Positions 1-7,786 are shown, counted from the first letter of the stretch. The stretch is 35,091 nucleotides of DNA from Bacteroidaceae bacterium (GCA_017398805.1 JAFQEZ010000047.1:1-35091), one strand, 5' to 3'. Made by a program: numbers and translations. Notes: a model not told the origin generated them from the sequence alone.

Positions 1-1
1 C

Positions 2-802
2 TCGACGCTCAAGCGCAACTACGACGGATACCACTTCGACCGTAGAAAATCTAGTGGCATATACAACCCGTTCAGTGTACTGAACACCTTGTCAAAGAGG
101 ACATACGGCAGCTACTGGTTCAATACCGGCACCCCCACATACCTTGTAGAACTGATAAAGAAAGCCGATTTCAATATCGAAGAACTTTCGGACTATGTAG
201 CAAGCGAGGACCAGCTGAACAGCATTCATGTCGATGACATCGACCCCATCCCCGTTCTCTACCAGAGCGGTTACCTCACTATTGCCGATTATGACAAAGA
301 GTTCGACCTCTTCACCCTCAATTACCCCAACGAAGAGGTTAAAGCCGGCTTCATAAACTTTCTGTTGCCCTTCTACTCAAAAGTCAAAGATAAGCAGGCA
401 CAGGCTATAATAAGCAAGTTTGTAACAACTGTAAGAAGCGGCAAAGCCGATGATTTCATGCGCCAGTTGCAAAGCCTTATGGCCGGTATCCCGTACGAAA
501 TCATCAAAGATACAGAAAACCACTACCAGAATGTCATGTACATCATAACAAAACTTATGGGCTTATATGTACAGGCAGAATACAGGACATCGCACGGAAG
601 AATAGACCTTCTCATCGGGACCAGTGAGTATGTATATATAATCGAACTCAAGTTTGAAGGAAGCGCCGAAGATGCTCTGGCGCAGATTGACGAAAAACAA
701 TACACTCTTCCTTTTGCTGTCGACAACAGGAAAATAGTGAAGATAGGCGCGAATGTTTCAAAGGAAACAAGAAACATTGAAAAATGGATAATTAAAGAAT
801 AA
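2..802 (+). CDS. AAA-ATPase-like / PD-(D/E)XK nuclease-domain protein, 3' part
   Basis: The reading frame is open from base 2, so the gene begins left of the window and only about 266 codons are visible. The first visible residues include an NYDGYHF motif typical of the AAA-ATPase-like family (PF09820). The C-terminal part has GRIDLLIG followed by IIELKF, which matches the Asp and Glu-x-Lys of the PD-(D/E)XK fold (PF08011/DUF1703-like). Proteins of this architecture are greatly expanded in Bacteroidetes genomes. Their function is not established, though an ATPase plus restriction-like nuclease fold suggests a role in DNA metabolism or defence. The Walker motifs must lie upstream and cannot be checked here. 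A TTG at 89 is in frame, but conserved sequence continues upstream of it, so it is not the start. The isomerase gene begins 29 bases downstream on the same strand. Confidence 0.85.
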   Translation, partial: STLKRNYDGYHFDRRKSSGIYNPFSVLNTLSKRTYGSYWFNTGTPTYLVELIKKADFNIEELSDYVASEDQLNSIHVDDIDPIPVLYQSGYLTIADYDKEFDLFTLNYPNEEVKAGFINFLLPFYSKVKDKQAQAIISKFVTTVRSGKADDFMRQLQSLMAGIPYEIIKDTENHYQNVMYIITKLMGLYVQAEYRTSHGRIDLLIGTSEYVYIIELKFEGSAEDALAQIDEKQYTLPFAVDNRKIVKIGANVSKETRNIEKWIIKE

Positions 803-831
803 GTGTAATCACATTTAGACACACATTGAAT

Positions 832-1779
832 ATGACAGACGTAATAAGCGTAGCAAAGAAGTGTTTTCAGGACGAGGCAGAGGCAATATTGAACCTTATA
901 CCCAAGCTTGACGAAAACTTTACAAAGGCCATTGAACTTATAATAGAGAGCAAGGGAAGACTCATAGTAACGGGTGTGGGAAAATCGGGCCACATCGGAG
1001 CAAAGATTGCCTCAACAATGGCAAGTACCGGAACACCGGCATTCTTCGTGAATCCGCTCGATGCTTTCCACGGTGATCTTGGCATGATTTGTGAAGGTGA
1101 TGTGGTGCTTGCGATTTCAAATTCGGGACAGACCGATGAACTTCTGCGTTTCATCCCTATGCTTACCGACCGCAAGATTCCTATAATATCAATGTCGGGT
1201 AATCCCCAGTCACTGCTTGCCAAGTATTCCGATTGTCACCTTGATATCTCTGTAGAGAAGGAGGCGTGTCCGCTTAATCTTGCACCGACATCCTCAACGA
1301 CTGCCACTTTGGCTATGGGTGACGCTATTGCCTGTGCTTTGATGACAGTACGCGACTTCAGGGCAAAGGATTTTGCAAAATTTCATCCGGGTGGCTCTCT
1401 CGGTCGCCGTTTGCTTGCAAAGGTGAAGGATTACATGATAAGCGAGAATTTGCCTATTGTGACACGCGAGTCAAAGATAAGCGACACTTTGTTGCAGATA
1501 AGCCGAACAAAGATGGGTATTGCTGTTGTTGTAGAGAACGGTGAGATTCTGGGTGCTGTTACCGATGGTGATATACGTCGTACAATGCAGCGCGATCAGG
1601 ACCGTTTCTTTGAACTTACAGTAAAGGATCTGATGAACAGCAATCCGAAAACCATCAAGGAAGAGGCTAAGTTGTCACAGGCCGAGAAGATAATGCGCCA
1701 GCACAATATCAATTCGCTCATAGTGGTGAATGCTGAGAACCGCCTTGTTGGTGTGATTGACGCATTCAGCTGTTTCTGA
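832..1779 (+). CDS. kdsD: Arabinose-5-phosphate isomerase, KpsF/GutQ/KdsD family (SIS + two CBS domains)
   Basis: This enzyme interconverts D-ribulose 5-phosphate and D-arabinose 5-phosphate, the first committed step toward Kdo for LPS or capsule. The 315-residue length fits the family. The N-terminal SIS domain (about residues 30-170) carries GVGKSGHIG at 48-56 and the HGDLGM motif with the likely catalytic His80. Two CBS domains fill about 200-315 (DYMISENLPIVTRES..., DLMNSNPKTIKEEA...). A TTG two codons earlier (826) is in frame, but the ATG at 832 is the normal family start. A nucleotide-sugar cytidylyltransferase follows on the same strand after a 109-bp repeat-bearing spacer, which supports a role in activated Kdo or nonulosonate supply. 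A GutQ-like catabolic role is possible but less likely here. Confidence 0.93.
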   Translation: MTDVISVAKKCFQDEAEAILNLIPKLDENFTKAIELIIESKGRLIVTGVGKSGHIGAKIASTMASTGTPAFFVNPLDAFHGDLGMICEGDVVLAISNSGQTDELLRFIPMLTDRKIPIISMSGNPQSLLAKYSDCHLDISVEKEACPLNLAPTSSTTATLAMGDAIACALMTVRDFRAKDFAKFHPGGSLGRRLLAKVKDYMISENLPIVTRESKISDTLLQISRTKMGIAVVVENGEILGAVTDGDIRRTMQRDQDRFFELTVKDLMNSNPKTIKEEAKLSQAEKIMRQHNINSLIVVNAENRLVGVIDAFSCF

Positions 1780-1817
1780 TATGTTTATCTTGCTGATTGT
1801 CTGAGCACTGCCTGCAG

Positions 1818-1880
1818 TTTTCACCTTACAGTTTTCACCTTTCACCTTTCAGTTTTCACCTTTCAGTTTTCACCTTTCAG
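1818..1880. repeat. Heptanucleotide tandem array (family B), 9 units
   Basis: Nine consecutive 7-bp units alternate mainly between TTTTCAC and CTTTCAG, with one CTTACAG and one CTTTCAC. The array ends 8 bases before the ATG of the cytidylyltransferase gene at 1889, so it occupies the spacer where that gene's leader would lie. The reverse complement of the same unit family (GTGAAAA/CTGAAAA) recurs at the right edge of the window. Confidence 0.9.
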
Positions 1881-1888
1881 TTTATATA

Positions 1889-2527
1889 ATGAAGACCGTA
1901 GCATTTGTACCAATACGCCTCAACAGCAAGAGAGTAGTAGGGAAGAACCTTAAGCCTCTTGGCGGAAAACCGCTTATGTGGTATATCCTTGAGACGCTTG
2001 TCAAGGTTAAAAGCATTGACGAGGTATATGTATATTGCAGCAGCGAGGAGATTATACCACATCTTCCTGCAGGTGTAAAGTTTATGAAACGTAGTGAGTG
2101 GCTTGACCGTGACGAAACGCTTGGTGAAGAGATTTACGATGCCTTTACAAAGGATGTAGAGGCCGATGTTTATATGCTTGCTCACACAACATCGCCATTC
2201 ATAAAGGCAGAAACAATTGAAACTGCGATAGATAAGGTGGTTTCCGGTGAATATGATTCTGCATTCAGTGCGCAGAAGATACAGACGTTCTGTTGGCACA
2301 AGGGTGCGCCGCTTAACTATGACCTCAAGAAGATACCGCAGACGCAGAAGATTGAACCTGTATATGTCGAGACAAGTGCATTCTACATCTTCCGTCGTGA
2401 GTTGTGGTGTGTAGATCACCAGCGTGTGGGCTTCAATCCTTATATGGCGATAATTGATCCGATAGAGGGTATAGATATCGATTATCCCGAGGACTTTGCA
2501 TTTGCCGAGAAGGTGATAAACCTTTGA
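1889..2527 (+). CDS. CMP-acylneuraminate/Kdo-type cytidylyltransferase family protein
   Basis: The 212-residue protein belongs to the CTP_transf_3 family (PF02348), which transfers CMP from CTP to an acidic sugar such as a sialic acid, legionaminic acid or Kdo. The N-terminal PIRLNSKRVVGKN fits the nucleotide-binding signature. The C-terminal PIEGIDIDYPEDF motif is typical of the NeuA/NeuA-like branch. The upstream gene makes arabinose 5-phosphate, which favours a Kdo or related ulosonic acid, but the sequence looks closer to acylneuraminate enzymes and the substrate cannot be fixed. No nonulosonate synthase or Kdo-8-phosphate synthase lies in the window. The first ATG after the heptad array is the only sensible start. 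The SIMPL gene follows closely. Confidence 0.85.
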   Translation: MKTVAFVPIRLNSKRVVGKNLKPLGGKPLMWYILETLVKVKSIDEVYVYCSSEEIIPHLPAGVKFMKRSEWLDRDETLGEEIYDAFTKDVEADVYMLAHTTSPFIKAETIETAIDKVVSGEYDSAFSAQKIQTFCWHKGAPLNYDLKKIPQTQKIEPVYVETSAFYIFRRELWCVDHQRVGFNPYMAIIDPIEGIDIDYPEDFAFAEKVINL

Positions 2528-2574
2528 CGCCTTTATTGTAAATGTTTTTTGCAAACAATATAATTAGAAACTTT

Positions 2575-3303
2575 ATGGATAACTGTGAGAACAAGAAAAA
2601 ATGCAAGATAGGCAGCATAGTTGTTGCTGTTGCAATAATGGTGGGCCTTATTGTGCTTGGTGTATGTATTTCTAACGGATTCGGCAAGATTGCCGATGCA
2701 GACCGCTACGTAACGGTCAAAGGACTTGCCGAGCGCGAGGTTATGGCAGACAAGGTGACATGGACAATCCCTTATTTCTGCGTCAGCAATGACATTCAGG
2801 ATTTGTATGAGAATCTTGAAAGTGACCAGGAGATGATAATGTCGTTCCTTATTGAGAACGGTATCGAGGAGAGCGAGATATATACATCTACACCCTCTAT
2901 CACCGACCGCCTTGCAGGCCAGTATACACCGGACCGTCTTGAATACCGTTATAGCGGCCGAAGTGCCATAACTGTATCGACTTCAAAGGTTGATGTTGTC
3001 ATAGAGATGATGAAACAGGAGTTTCGTCTTATCAAAGATGGCATTTCAATAGGCGCAGAATACAGTTCCGGCAGTTCGGCTTCTTTTGAATTTACCGGCC
3101 TTAACAAGATAAAACCTGAGATGATTGAGGAGGCAACGCGTAATGCGCGCGAAGTTGCCAATAAGTTTGCTCAGGATTCCGGCAGCGAGCTTGGCGGAAT
3201 AAAGAACGCAAATCAGGGCCAGTTCAGTATCGACAGCGAGGAGACAACACCACAAATAAAGAAGATACGTGTTGTAACTACGGTGGATTATATACTGAAG
3301 TGA
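2575..3303 (+). CDS. SIMPL-domain (DUF541) membrane-anchored protein
   Basis: The product has a short charged N-terminus, one hydrophobic anchor (IVVAVAIMVGLIVLGVCI) and a periplasmic SIMPL domain that opens with RYVTVKGLAEREVMADKVTW, the family signature. SIMPL proteins (PF04402, such as E. coli YggE) are linked to oxidative stress tolerance, and their biochemical role is unclear. I chose the ATG at 2575 (242 residues) because a charged N-terminus then precedes the anchor and the upstream sequence is A-rich. An ATG at 2542 would add 11 residues. The gene ends inside a 26-bp palindrome that separates it from the convergent msrC-like gene. Confidence 0.88.
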   Translation: MDNCENKKKCKIGSIVVAVAIMVGLIVLGVCISNGFGKIADADRYVTVKGLAEREVMADKVTWTIPYFCVSNDIQDLYENLESDQEMIMSFLIENGIEESEIYTSTPSITDRLAGQYTPDRLEYRYSGRSAITVSTSKVDVVIEMMKQEFRLIKDGISIGAEYSSGSSASFEFTGLNKIKPEMIEEATRNAREVANKFAQDSGSELGGIKNANQGQFSIDSEETTPQIKKIRVVTTVDYILK

Positions 3304-3323
3304 TGCGCTATAGCGCATCACTT
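3298..3323. terminator. 26-bp perfect palindrome, bidirectional terminator between convergent genes
   Basis: AAGTGATGCGCTA is followed directly by its exact reverse complement. The palindrome includes the TGA stop of the SIMPL gene (3301-3303) and lies 18 bases from the stop of the convergent sulfoxide reductase gene. No long T-tract is present, but the dyad is strong in both directions. Confidence 0.75.
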
Positions 3324-3341
3324 TAAGCAATGCGGCTCTGT

Positions 3342-3809
3342 TTATAGTAACCCGACAATCCTTTCGAGCCACAACTTATCTGTGGCATCGAATGTTGCCA
3401 GGTGCTCGCTGTCAATGTCAAGTACAGCGGCAACCTCCCCATTCTTGATTACGGGTACAACTATCTCACTTTTGGATGCACTGCTGCATGCTATGTGTCC
3501 GGGGAATTTCTCTACATCCGGTACAACCTGTGTCATAGCCTCTTTCCATGCTGTGCCGCATACTCCACGTCCGTATGCTATGCGGCTGCATGCAAGCGGT
3601 CCCTGGAACGGTCCCAATATAAGCTCACTGTCAATTACACGGTAGAATCCCGTCCACCAGAAGCCGAAAGTTGTGTGGATCATGGCTGCGACATTTGCCA
3701 TATTTGCAATAGCATCATCCTCGTTCTCTACAAGAGCAACAATCTGTTTGTAGAGTAGGGCATATTTCTCATCCTTGCCTCCTTGAGATATCTGTAATTC
3801 CTCTGCCAT
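3342..3809 (-). CDS. msrC: Free methionine-(R)-sulfoxide reductase (GAF-domain fRMsr)
   Basis: This 155-residue single-GAF protein should reduce free methionine-(R)-sulfoxide to methionine. The three cysteines of the family are present in context: C74 (GPLACSRI), C84 (GRGVCGTA) and C108 (GHIACSSASKSEIVVP), matching the C84/C94/C118 set of the E. coli enzyme. The downstream IVVPVIKNGEVAAVLDIDSE stretch is also characteristic. It is the last gene of a minus-strand operon, 14 bases after the regulator gene and behind hemerythrin and feoAB. This places methionine repair with iron and redox functions. An older annotation for such proteins is simply 'GAF domain protein'. Confidence 0.93.
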   Translation of the reverse strand: MAEELQISQGGKDEKYALLYKQIVALVENEDDAIANMANVAAMIHTTFGFWWTGFYRVIDSELILGPFQGPLACSRIAYGRGVCGTAWKEAMTQVVPDVEKFPGHIACSSASKSEIVVPVIKNGEVAAVLDIDSEHLATFDATDKLWLERIVGLL

Positions 3810-3823
3810 CGGTATAAAACTCT

Positions 3824-4414
3824 TTAGAAATCGGACATGTCGACCAGCTTGTTCATAATGGCATATACGGTAAGTCCCGGTATACTGTTTATACCGAGTT
3901 TCTGTGATATGTTCCTGCGGTGCGAAATGACAGTGTAGATTGAAATGTTGAACTCATCGGCAATCTCCTTGTTGGTCATTCCCTTTGCAACTGCAGCAAG
4001 TATGTCGCGTTCGCGTGCCGAAAGTTCGTTGAGGTCGTTCTTTGGAGTGTTGGCATTCTCCTCGATTGCGTTCTTCAGTTTCTGTATTATACGAGGTGCG
4101 TTGTCGTATATTCCTATGCATTCATTATACTGTCTGAGCACGTTCTCTTCATAACTGCTATGGGTGAGCGCAACGATGGCAGCATCCGTACCTCCAAAGT
4201 AGGAACGTATGTCGAGCCTTTCGTTGTAGTCAACAACAGCAGGGTTTATGATTATGATATCAAAATTGCCGTTTACGGTACTGAAATAGCTGGGGTTGCT
4301 GAGTGTCTGCACAATTGTGAATTCGGGGTTCTTGTTTATGATTGCCCCGATACCTGTTGCGACAATCTCGGACGGTTCTATCAGTACTATCCTGTATTTT
4401 CCCTCCTTATTCAT
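3824..4414 (-). CDS. LuxR/NarL-type regulator with degenerate receiver domain
   Basis: The 196-residue protein has a receiver-like N-terminal domain (about 7-118) and a C-terminal LuxR helix-turn-helix (about 130-192: LSARERDILAAVAKGMTNKEIADEFNIS). The phospho-acceptor Asp appears to be replaced by Asn57: in FDIIIINP the residue five after the conserved Asp is Asn. The usual N-terminal acidic pair reads Glu-Pro. It is therefore probably a pseudo-receiver not controlled by normal phosphorylation. The start at 4414 overlaps the last 8 bases of the hemerythrin gene and suggests translational coupling. An in-frame alternative start at 4438 is less likely. It may regulate its own feoAB-hemerythrin operon, which is inference from position. 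Confidence 0.88.
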   Translation of the reverse strand: MNKEGKYRIVLIEPSEIVATGIGAIINKNPEFTIVQTLSNPSYFSTVNGNFDIIIINPAVVDYNERLDIRSYFGGTDAAIVALTHSSYEENVLRQYNECIGIYDNAPRIIQKLKNAIEENANTPKNDLNELSARERDILAAVAKGMTNKEIADEFNISIYTVISHRRNISQKLGINSIPGLTVYAIMNKLVDMSDF

Positions 4415-5111
4415 GGCTCTTCTCCATTTTTTCGACAAGCGGTATAAGCAGTTTGTTCTCTATGAGTGAGTGCTTACGCAGGTCATTCTCTACATTGTAA
4501 ATCCTGTTGAGCAACTCGAAACGCAGTGGCGACGAGTACTCTTCGCTAAGGTATTTTATGACGATGTTCTTAAGGTCGTTCAGCTTCTCGTTTATGTTGC
4601 TGTGGTTTTGTCCGAACTGTCCTATGTTGTATTTCCCGTTATCACCCTTGTCCTTTGCTGTCAGGCTCTCGATGTACGGGAATACAATCTCCTCCTCGTA
4701 TCTGAAGTGGTTGGTCACTTCGTTGTCATAATCGTCGTAGAACTTGTCTATGAGTCTGCGGCTTACATCGTCAATCTCCTTCACAAGGTTATGGACACAG
4801 TCGTGTATGCCCGGGAAACAGGTTGTCGTGTAGTATCGGTGCGATGCACGCAGATAATTTGTTATGCTCTGTATGTCGTTCTCGCTGAGCGTGTCAATTT
4901 GCGGCACATAGTCGCGGAACGAGTAGATGTTACATATTATAAGGAACAGCTCTGCCGAGATATTATATTTTTTACAAATTTCTGCAACTGTAGCCTCTCC
5001 GAAGCCAAGCTTGATGTCAAGGCGTTGGAGTATTGACAGAAGGCTGCCGTCACTTGCTATGAGGTCGGCAACCTTCATGCGTCGGGTGTAGATTGTTTCA
5101 CTGTTGTTCAT
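4407..5111 (-). CDS. Hemerythrin-domain, RIC/YtfE-like di-iron protein
   Basis: The 234-residue protein has an N-terminal segment (about 7-60) resembling the ScdA/YtfE N-domain, but without the paired cysteines of E. coli YtfE. It is followed by a four-helix hemerythrin domain. Candidate di-iron ligands are H91, H103 or H107, H135 with E139 (NHFRYEEE), H170 (QNHSNINEKL), and H214 with E218 (KHSLIENKLL). Family members repair iron-sulfur clusters after nitric oxide or oxidative damage, or sense oxygen or NO. The gene begins 32 bases after feoAB and overlaps the regulator gene by 8 bases, so the three are surely co-transcribed. The ATG at 5111 gives the expected N-terminus, and the longer frame up to 5228 lies inside feoB. 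Confidence 0.87.
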   Translation of the reverse strand: MNNSETIYTRRMKVADLIASDGSLLSILQRLDIKLGFGEATVAEICKKYNISAELFLIICNIYSFRDYVPQIDTLSENDIQSITNYLRASHRYYTTTCFPGIHDCVHNLVKEIDDVSRRLIDKFYDDYDNEVTNHFRYEEEIVFPYIESLTAKDKGDNGKYNIGQFGQNHSNINEKLNDLKNIVIKYLSEEYSSPLRFELLNRIYNVENDLRKHSLIENKLLIPLVEKMEKSHE

Positions 5112-5143
5112 GGTCTTTCGTTTTATAGTTGTTGAGTAAATAC

Positions 5144-7606
5144 TTAAAATAATCCCCAGATTGTGTATACTGCAAATCCTGCAATCCATGCTACTGCCGT
5201 GTTGTAGGCAATGGAGAATAGTGCCCAACGTTTGCTGCCGGTCTCATCGGCTATCGCCGAGATTGTTGCAATACATGGGAAGAACAGCAGTATGAAGACA
5301 AGGAATGCTGCTGCCGAGCGTGGGGTAAAGTCGCCCGAATGTTGCAAATCCTGTTGTATGCTTTCATCTGAATCGCTGCTGTAGAGGACTCCAAGCGTAC
5401 TCACTACAAGCTCCTTTGCCGGTATACTTGTTATGAGCGCAATGCTTGAACGCCAGTTCTGACCCAACGGTTCAAGTACCGGCTCAACCGCGTGTCCTAT
5501 CATTGCAATGAAAGAGCTCTCGTTGATACCATCACTCTGTTCTCTGTTCTCTGTTCTCTGTACTCTGTACTCTGTACTCTGTTCTCTGTTCTCTGTTCTC
5601 TGTACTCTGTTCTCTGTACTCTGTACTCTGTTCTCCGTTCTCTCCTCCGGTCTTGGATAGTAACTAAGGAACCAGATGACAACAGTAGATAACAGTATGA
5701 CCGTACCTATCTTCTTTACGTACTGTGCACACTTGTCCCACATGTGGCGTAGTGTTGCGCTGAGTGTAGGCAGACGGTAGGGCGGCAGTTCCATAACAAA
5801 AGGCGTCTCATCCTTAGGGAACTTTGTAAGTCTTAGCAAGCGTGCTGTAATAATTGCGACAGCAATGCCGAGCAGATATAACCCTACAAGAACTATTGCT
5901 GCGTGGTCGGGGAAGAATGCTCCTGCAAAAAGTACCATCACCGGCAAGCGTGCACTGCACGACATGAACGGTGTCACAAGAATCGTTATCAGTCGGCTGC
6001 TGTGACTTTCGATTGTACGGGTTGCCATGATTGCCGGCACATTGCAACCGAATCCCATAAGCATCGGGATGAACGATTTGCCGTGCAGGCCCATTTTGTG
6101 CATCAAACGGTCCATGATGAACGCGGCACGCGCCATGTAGCCCGAATCCTCCATCAACGATATGAAGAGGTACAATATGAGTATCTGTGGAATGAATACG
6201 GCGACACTGCCGACGCCGCTTATTATTCCGTTGACAATAAGGTCCTGCATAGCACCGGCAGGAATCGCTGCTGCAGCCTCTTCTCCTATCCATCCGAATA
6301 GCATCTCTATCCACTCCTGTGGATATGCTCCAAGCATGAACACCGAACTGAACATCACCCACATGACAAGTATGAAAAGCGGAAAACCGAGCCAACGGTT
6401 TGCCACAAGCCTGTCAATGCGGCGTGTCTTCTTCTGGGTATCCTTGTTGCCGGGCTTGTATGTCTCCTGTAGCGCACCGTTTATAAATCCGTACTTTGCG
6501 CCGCTTATGGCTGTCTCGACGTCGACACCTATCTGTGACTGCACTTTTTTGGAGTTGTTATGTGCGATATGTTGCCAACGTGGCAACTCCATGCATCTGT
6601 TTAGCTGGTTGACAACCTCCTTGTCGCCTTCGAGCAGCTTCAATGCCCAATAGCGTACGGGGAACTGTTGCGGAAGGTCATCGGCCTTGTGCAGTTCTGC
6701 CGACAATGGTGCCAACTGCTCCTCGATGATATTTCCGTAGTTGATGTGGATGTGTCTTATTGTCTTGTTGTTCCCCTCGAAAAGGTCGATGATAGTATCA
6801 AGCAACTTGTCGAGTCCTTTGCTGTTCTTTGCCACTGTGGGAATCATCGGGATACCCATCATCGCTCCCAAATGCTCATAGTCTATCTCTGCACCGCTGG
6901 CAAGCAACTCGTCGTACATGTTGAGCGCAACGACTGTGCGCAGGTTCATGTCGATAAGCTCTGTGGTGAGGTATAAGTTGCGTTCAAGGTTCGATGCCAC
7001 AACTGAATTTATTATAATGTCGGGCATCTGCTCAAAAAGATGACGGCGCACATAAATCTCCTCGGGAGAGTATGCGGCAATGGAGTATGTGCCTGGGAGG
7101 TCGGTCAGGTTTATACGGTATCCTTTGTAGTTGAAACTGCCGACTTTTGCATCTACGGTCACACCGCTGTAGTTGCCCACATGCTCGTTCTGGTTAGCAA
7201 GGGCATTGAAAATTGATGTCTTTCCGCTGTTGGGGTTGCCAACCAATGCCACATTTATGACATTGTTTCTGCGTGTCGAAATCTTTTTCAAAGTACAGCT
7301 TGCACAACTGTTGCCGCTGCATGTCTCGCATATCGACATGCTTGTGAATGTAGGAGCCGGTGTAAGCTCTTTCTTTGCCTCCTCTTCGGGCAGAACCTCA
7401 ATCATGGCAGCCTCACTGCGACGTAACAGCACGTCATATCCCATGACATGGTATTTCACAGGGTCATGCATTGGAGAGTCAAGCACCGACTTGACCTTCT
7501 CGCCACGTATGAACCCCATCTCCATTATTCGCTTGCGGAATCCTCCGTGTCCCGAAAGGCGCACAATGACAGCGGTCTCTCCATTTCTCAGTTCCGACAG
7601 TTTCAT
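5144..7606 (-). CDS. feoB: FeoA-FeoB fusion, ferrous iron transporter, with heptapeptide insert
   Basis: An 820-residue fusion imports Fe(II) across the inner membrane. Residues 1-75 are a FeoA (SH3-like) domain. A linker at about 93-104 holds four cysteines (CETCSGNSCASC). The G domain has G1 GNPNSGKT at 123-130, G3 DLPGT at 169-173 and G4 NMYD at 229-232. The permease has Gate-type motifs around GFGCNVPAIMATRT and FFPCIATISAI. Between two membrane segments, about residues 656-691 are a low-complexity run of five heptapeptides (TENREQS type) encoded by 15 heptanucleotide repeats. This run is not part of the FeoB fold as I know it. The start at 7606 fits the FeoA domain and lies just downstream of a consensus promoter. 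The longer frame to 7735 would extend past that promoter. Confidence 0.95.
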   Translation of the reverse strand: MKLSELRNGETAVIVRLSGHGGFRKRIMEMGFIRGEKVKSVLDSPMHDPVKYHVMGYDVLLRRSEAAMIEVLPEEEAKKELTPAPTFTSMSICETCSGNSCASCTLKKISTRRNNVINVALVGNPNSGKTSIFNALANQNEHVGNYSGVTVDAKVGSFNYKGYRINLTDLPGTYSIAAYSPEEIYVRRHLFEQMPDIIINSVVASNLERNLYLTTELIDMNLRTVVALNMYDELLASGAEIDYEHLGAMMGIPMIPTVAKNSKGLDKLLDTIIDLFEGNNKTIRHIHINYGNIIEEQLAPLSAELHKADDLPQQFPVRYWALKLLEGDKEVVNQLNRCMELPRWQHIAHNNSKKVQSQIGVDVETAISGAKYGFINGALQETYKPGNKDTQKKTRRIDRLVANRWLGFPLFILVMWVMFSSVFMLGAYPQEWIEMLFGWIGEEAAAAIPAGAMQDLIVNGIISGVGSVAVFIPQILILYLFISLMEDSGYMARAAFIMDRLMHKMGLHGKSFIPMLMGFGCNVPAIMATRTIESHSSRLITILVTPFMSCSARLPVMVLFAGAFFPDHAAIVLVGLYLLGIAVAIITARLLRLTKFPKDETPFVMELPPYRLPTLSATLRHMWDKCAQYVKKIGTVILLSTVVIWFLSYYPRPEERTENRVQSTENRVQRTENREQSTEYRVQRTENREQSDGINESSFIAMIGHAVEPVLEPLGQNWRSSIALITSIPAKELVVSTLGVLYSSDSDESIQQDLQHSGDFTPRSAAAFLVFILLFFPCIATISAIADETGSKRWALFSIAYNTAVAWIAGFAVYTIWGLF
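5535..5639. repeat. Heptanucleotide tandem array (family A), 15 units inside feoB
   Basis: Fourteen exact CTCTGTT or CTCTGTA units plus one CTCCGTT unit make 105 bp, which is 35 codons. On the coding strand the repeat contains no stop in any frame. Just beyond it the two alternative frames stop at once: TGA at 5534-5532 in one and TGA at 5502-5500 in the other. A gain or loss of one or two units would therefore end FeoB shortly after residue 690. Shorter versions of the same unit lie at 12899-12915 and 29214-29250. Confidence 0.95.
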
Positions 7607-7635
7607 CTCTTTTACTATTCCTTGTTGCCGTAGGT

Positions 7636-7656
7636 TATTTTTGCTATGCAAAAATA
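7636..7656. promoter_or_regulatory. Perfect 9-bp dyad over the feoAB core promoter, candidate operator
   Basis: TATTTTTGC and its exact reverse complement GCAAAAATA are separated by TAT. The right arm contains the whole -7 element of the feoAB promoter, and the expected transcription start falls within the left arm. This is a good place for a repressor or activator. It does not resemble a canonical Fur box, so the regulator is unknown. Confidence 0.5.
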
Positions 7657-7679
7657 GTTCACTTTCCCCTTTTTGGCAA
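7649..7679 (-). promoter_or_regulatory. feoAB operon promoter, Bacteroidetes type
   Basis: On the minus strand a TTG at 7679-7677 is followed by exactly 20 bases and then TATTTTTG (7656-7649), matching the -33/-7 consensus TTG-N20-TAnnTTTG. Transcription would start near 7642, about 36 bases before the chosen start codon. Confidence 0.75.
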
Positions 7680-7786
7680 TAGTTGTTTTTTTTAAAATGA
7701 TGCTTCTTGTAGTCATTTGTGGTGATTGTTTTCAAAATTCCTCACATCTTGCTATGCAGTAGTATCTATTTCATAACATTTTATGA

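Noticed and set aside
1877-2554. 225-codon frame opposite the cytidylyltransferase gene
   Set aside because: It covers a well-supported family gene on the other strand and shows no recognisable motif.
5112-5228. N-terminal extension of the hemerythrin protein into feoB
   Set aside because: The extension lies within the feoB coding region, while the ATG at 5111 gives the expected N-terminal domain.
5814-6395. 193-codon minus-strand frame inside feoB
   Set aside because: It lies in another frame of the same strand as feoB and has a composition unlike real proteins here.
7607-7735. N-terminal extension of FeoAB by 43 residues
   Set aside because: It would begin upstream of the consensus promoter, and the FeoA domain starts at the ATG at 7606.
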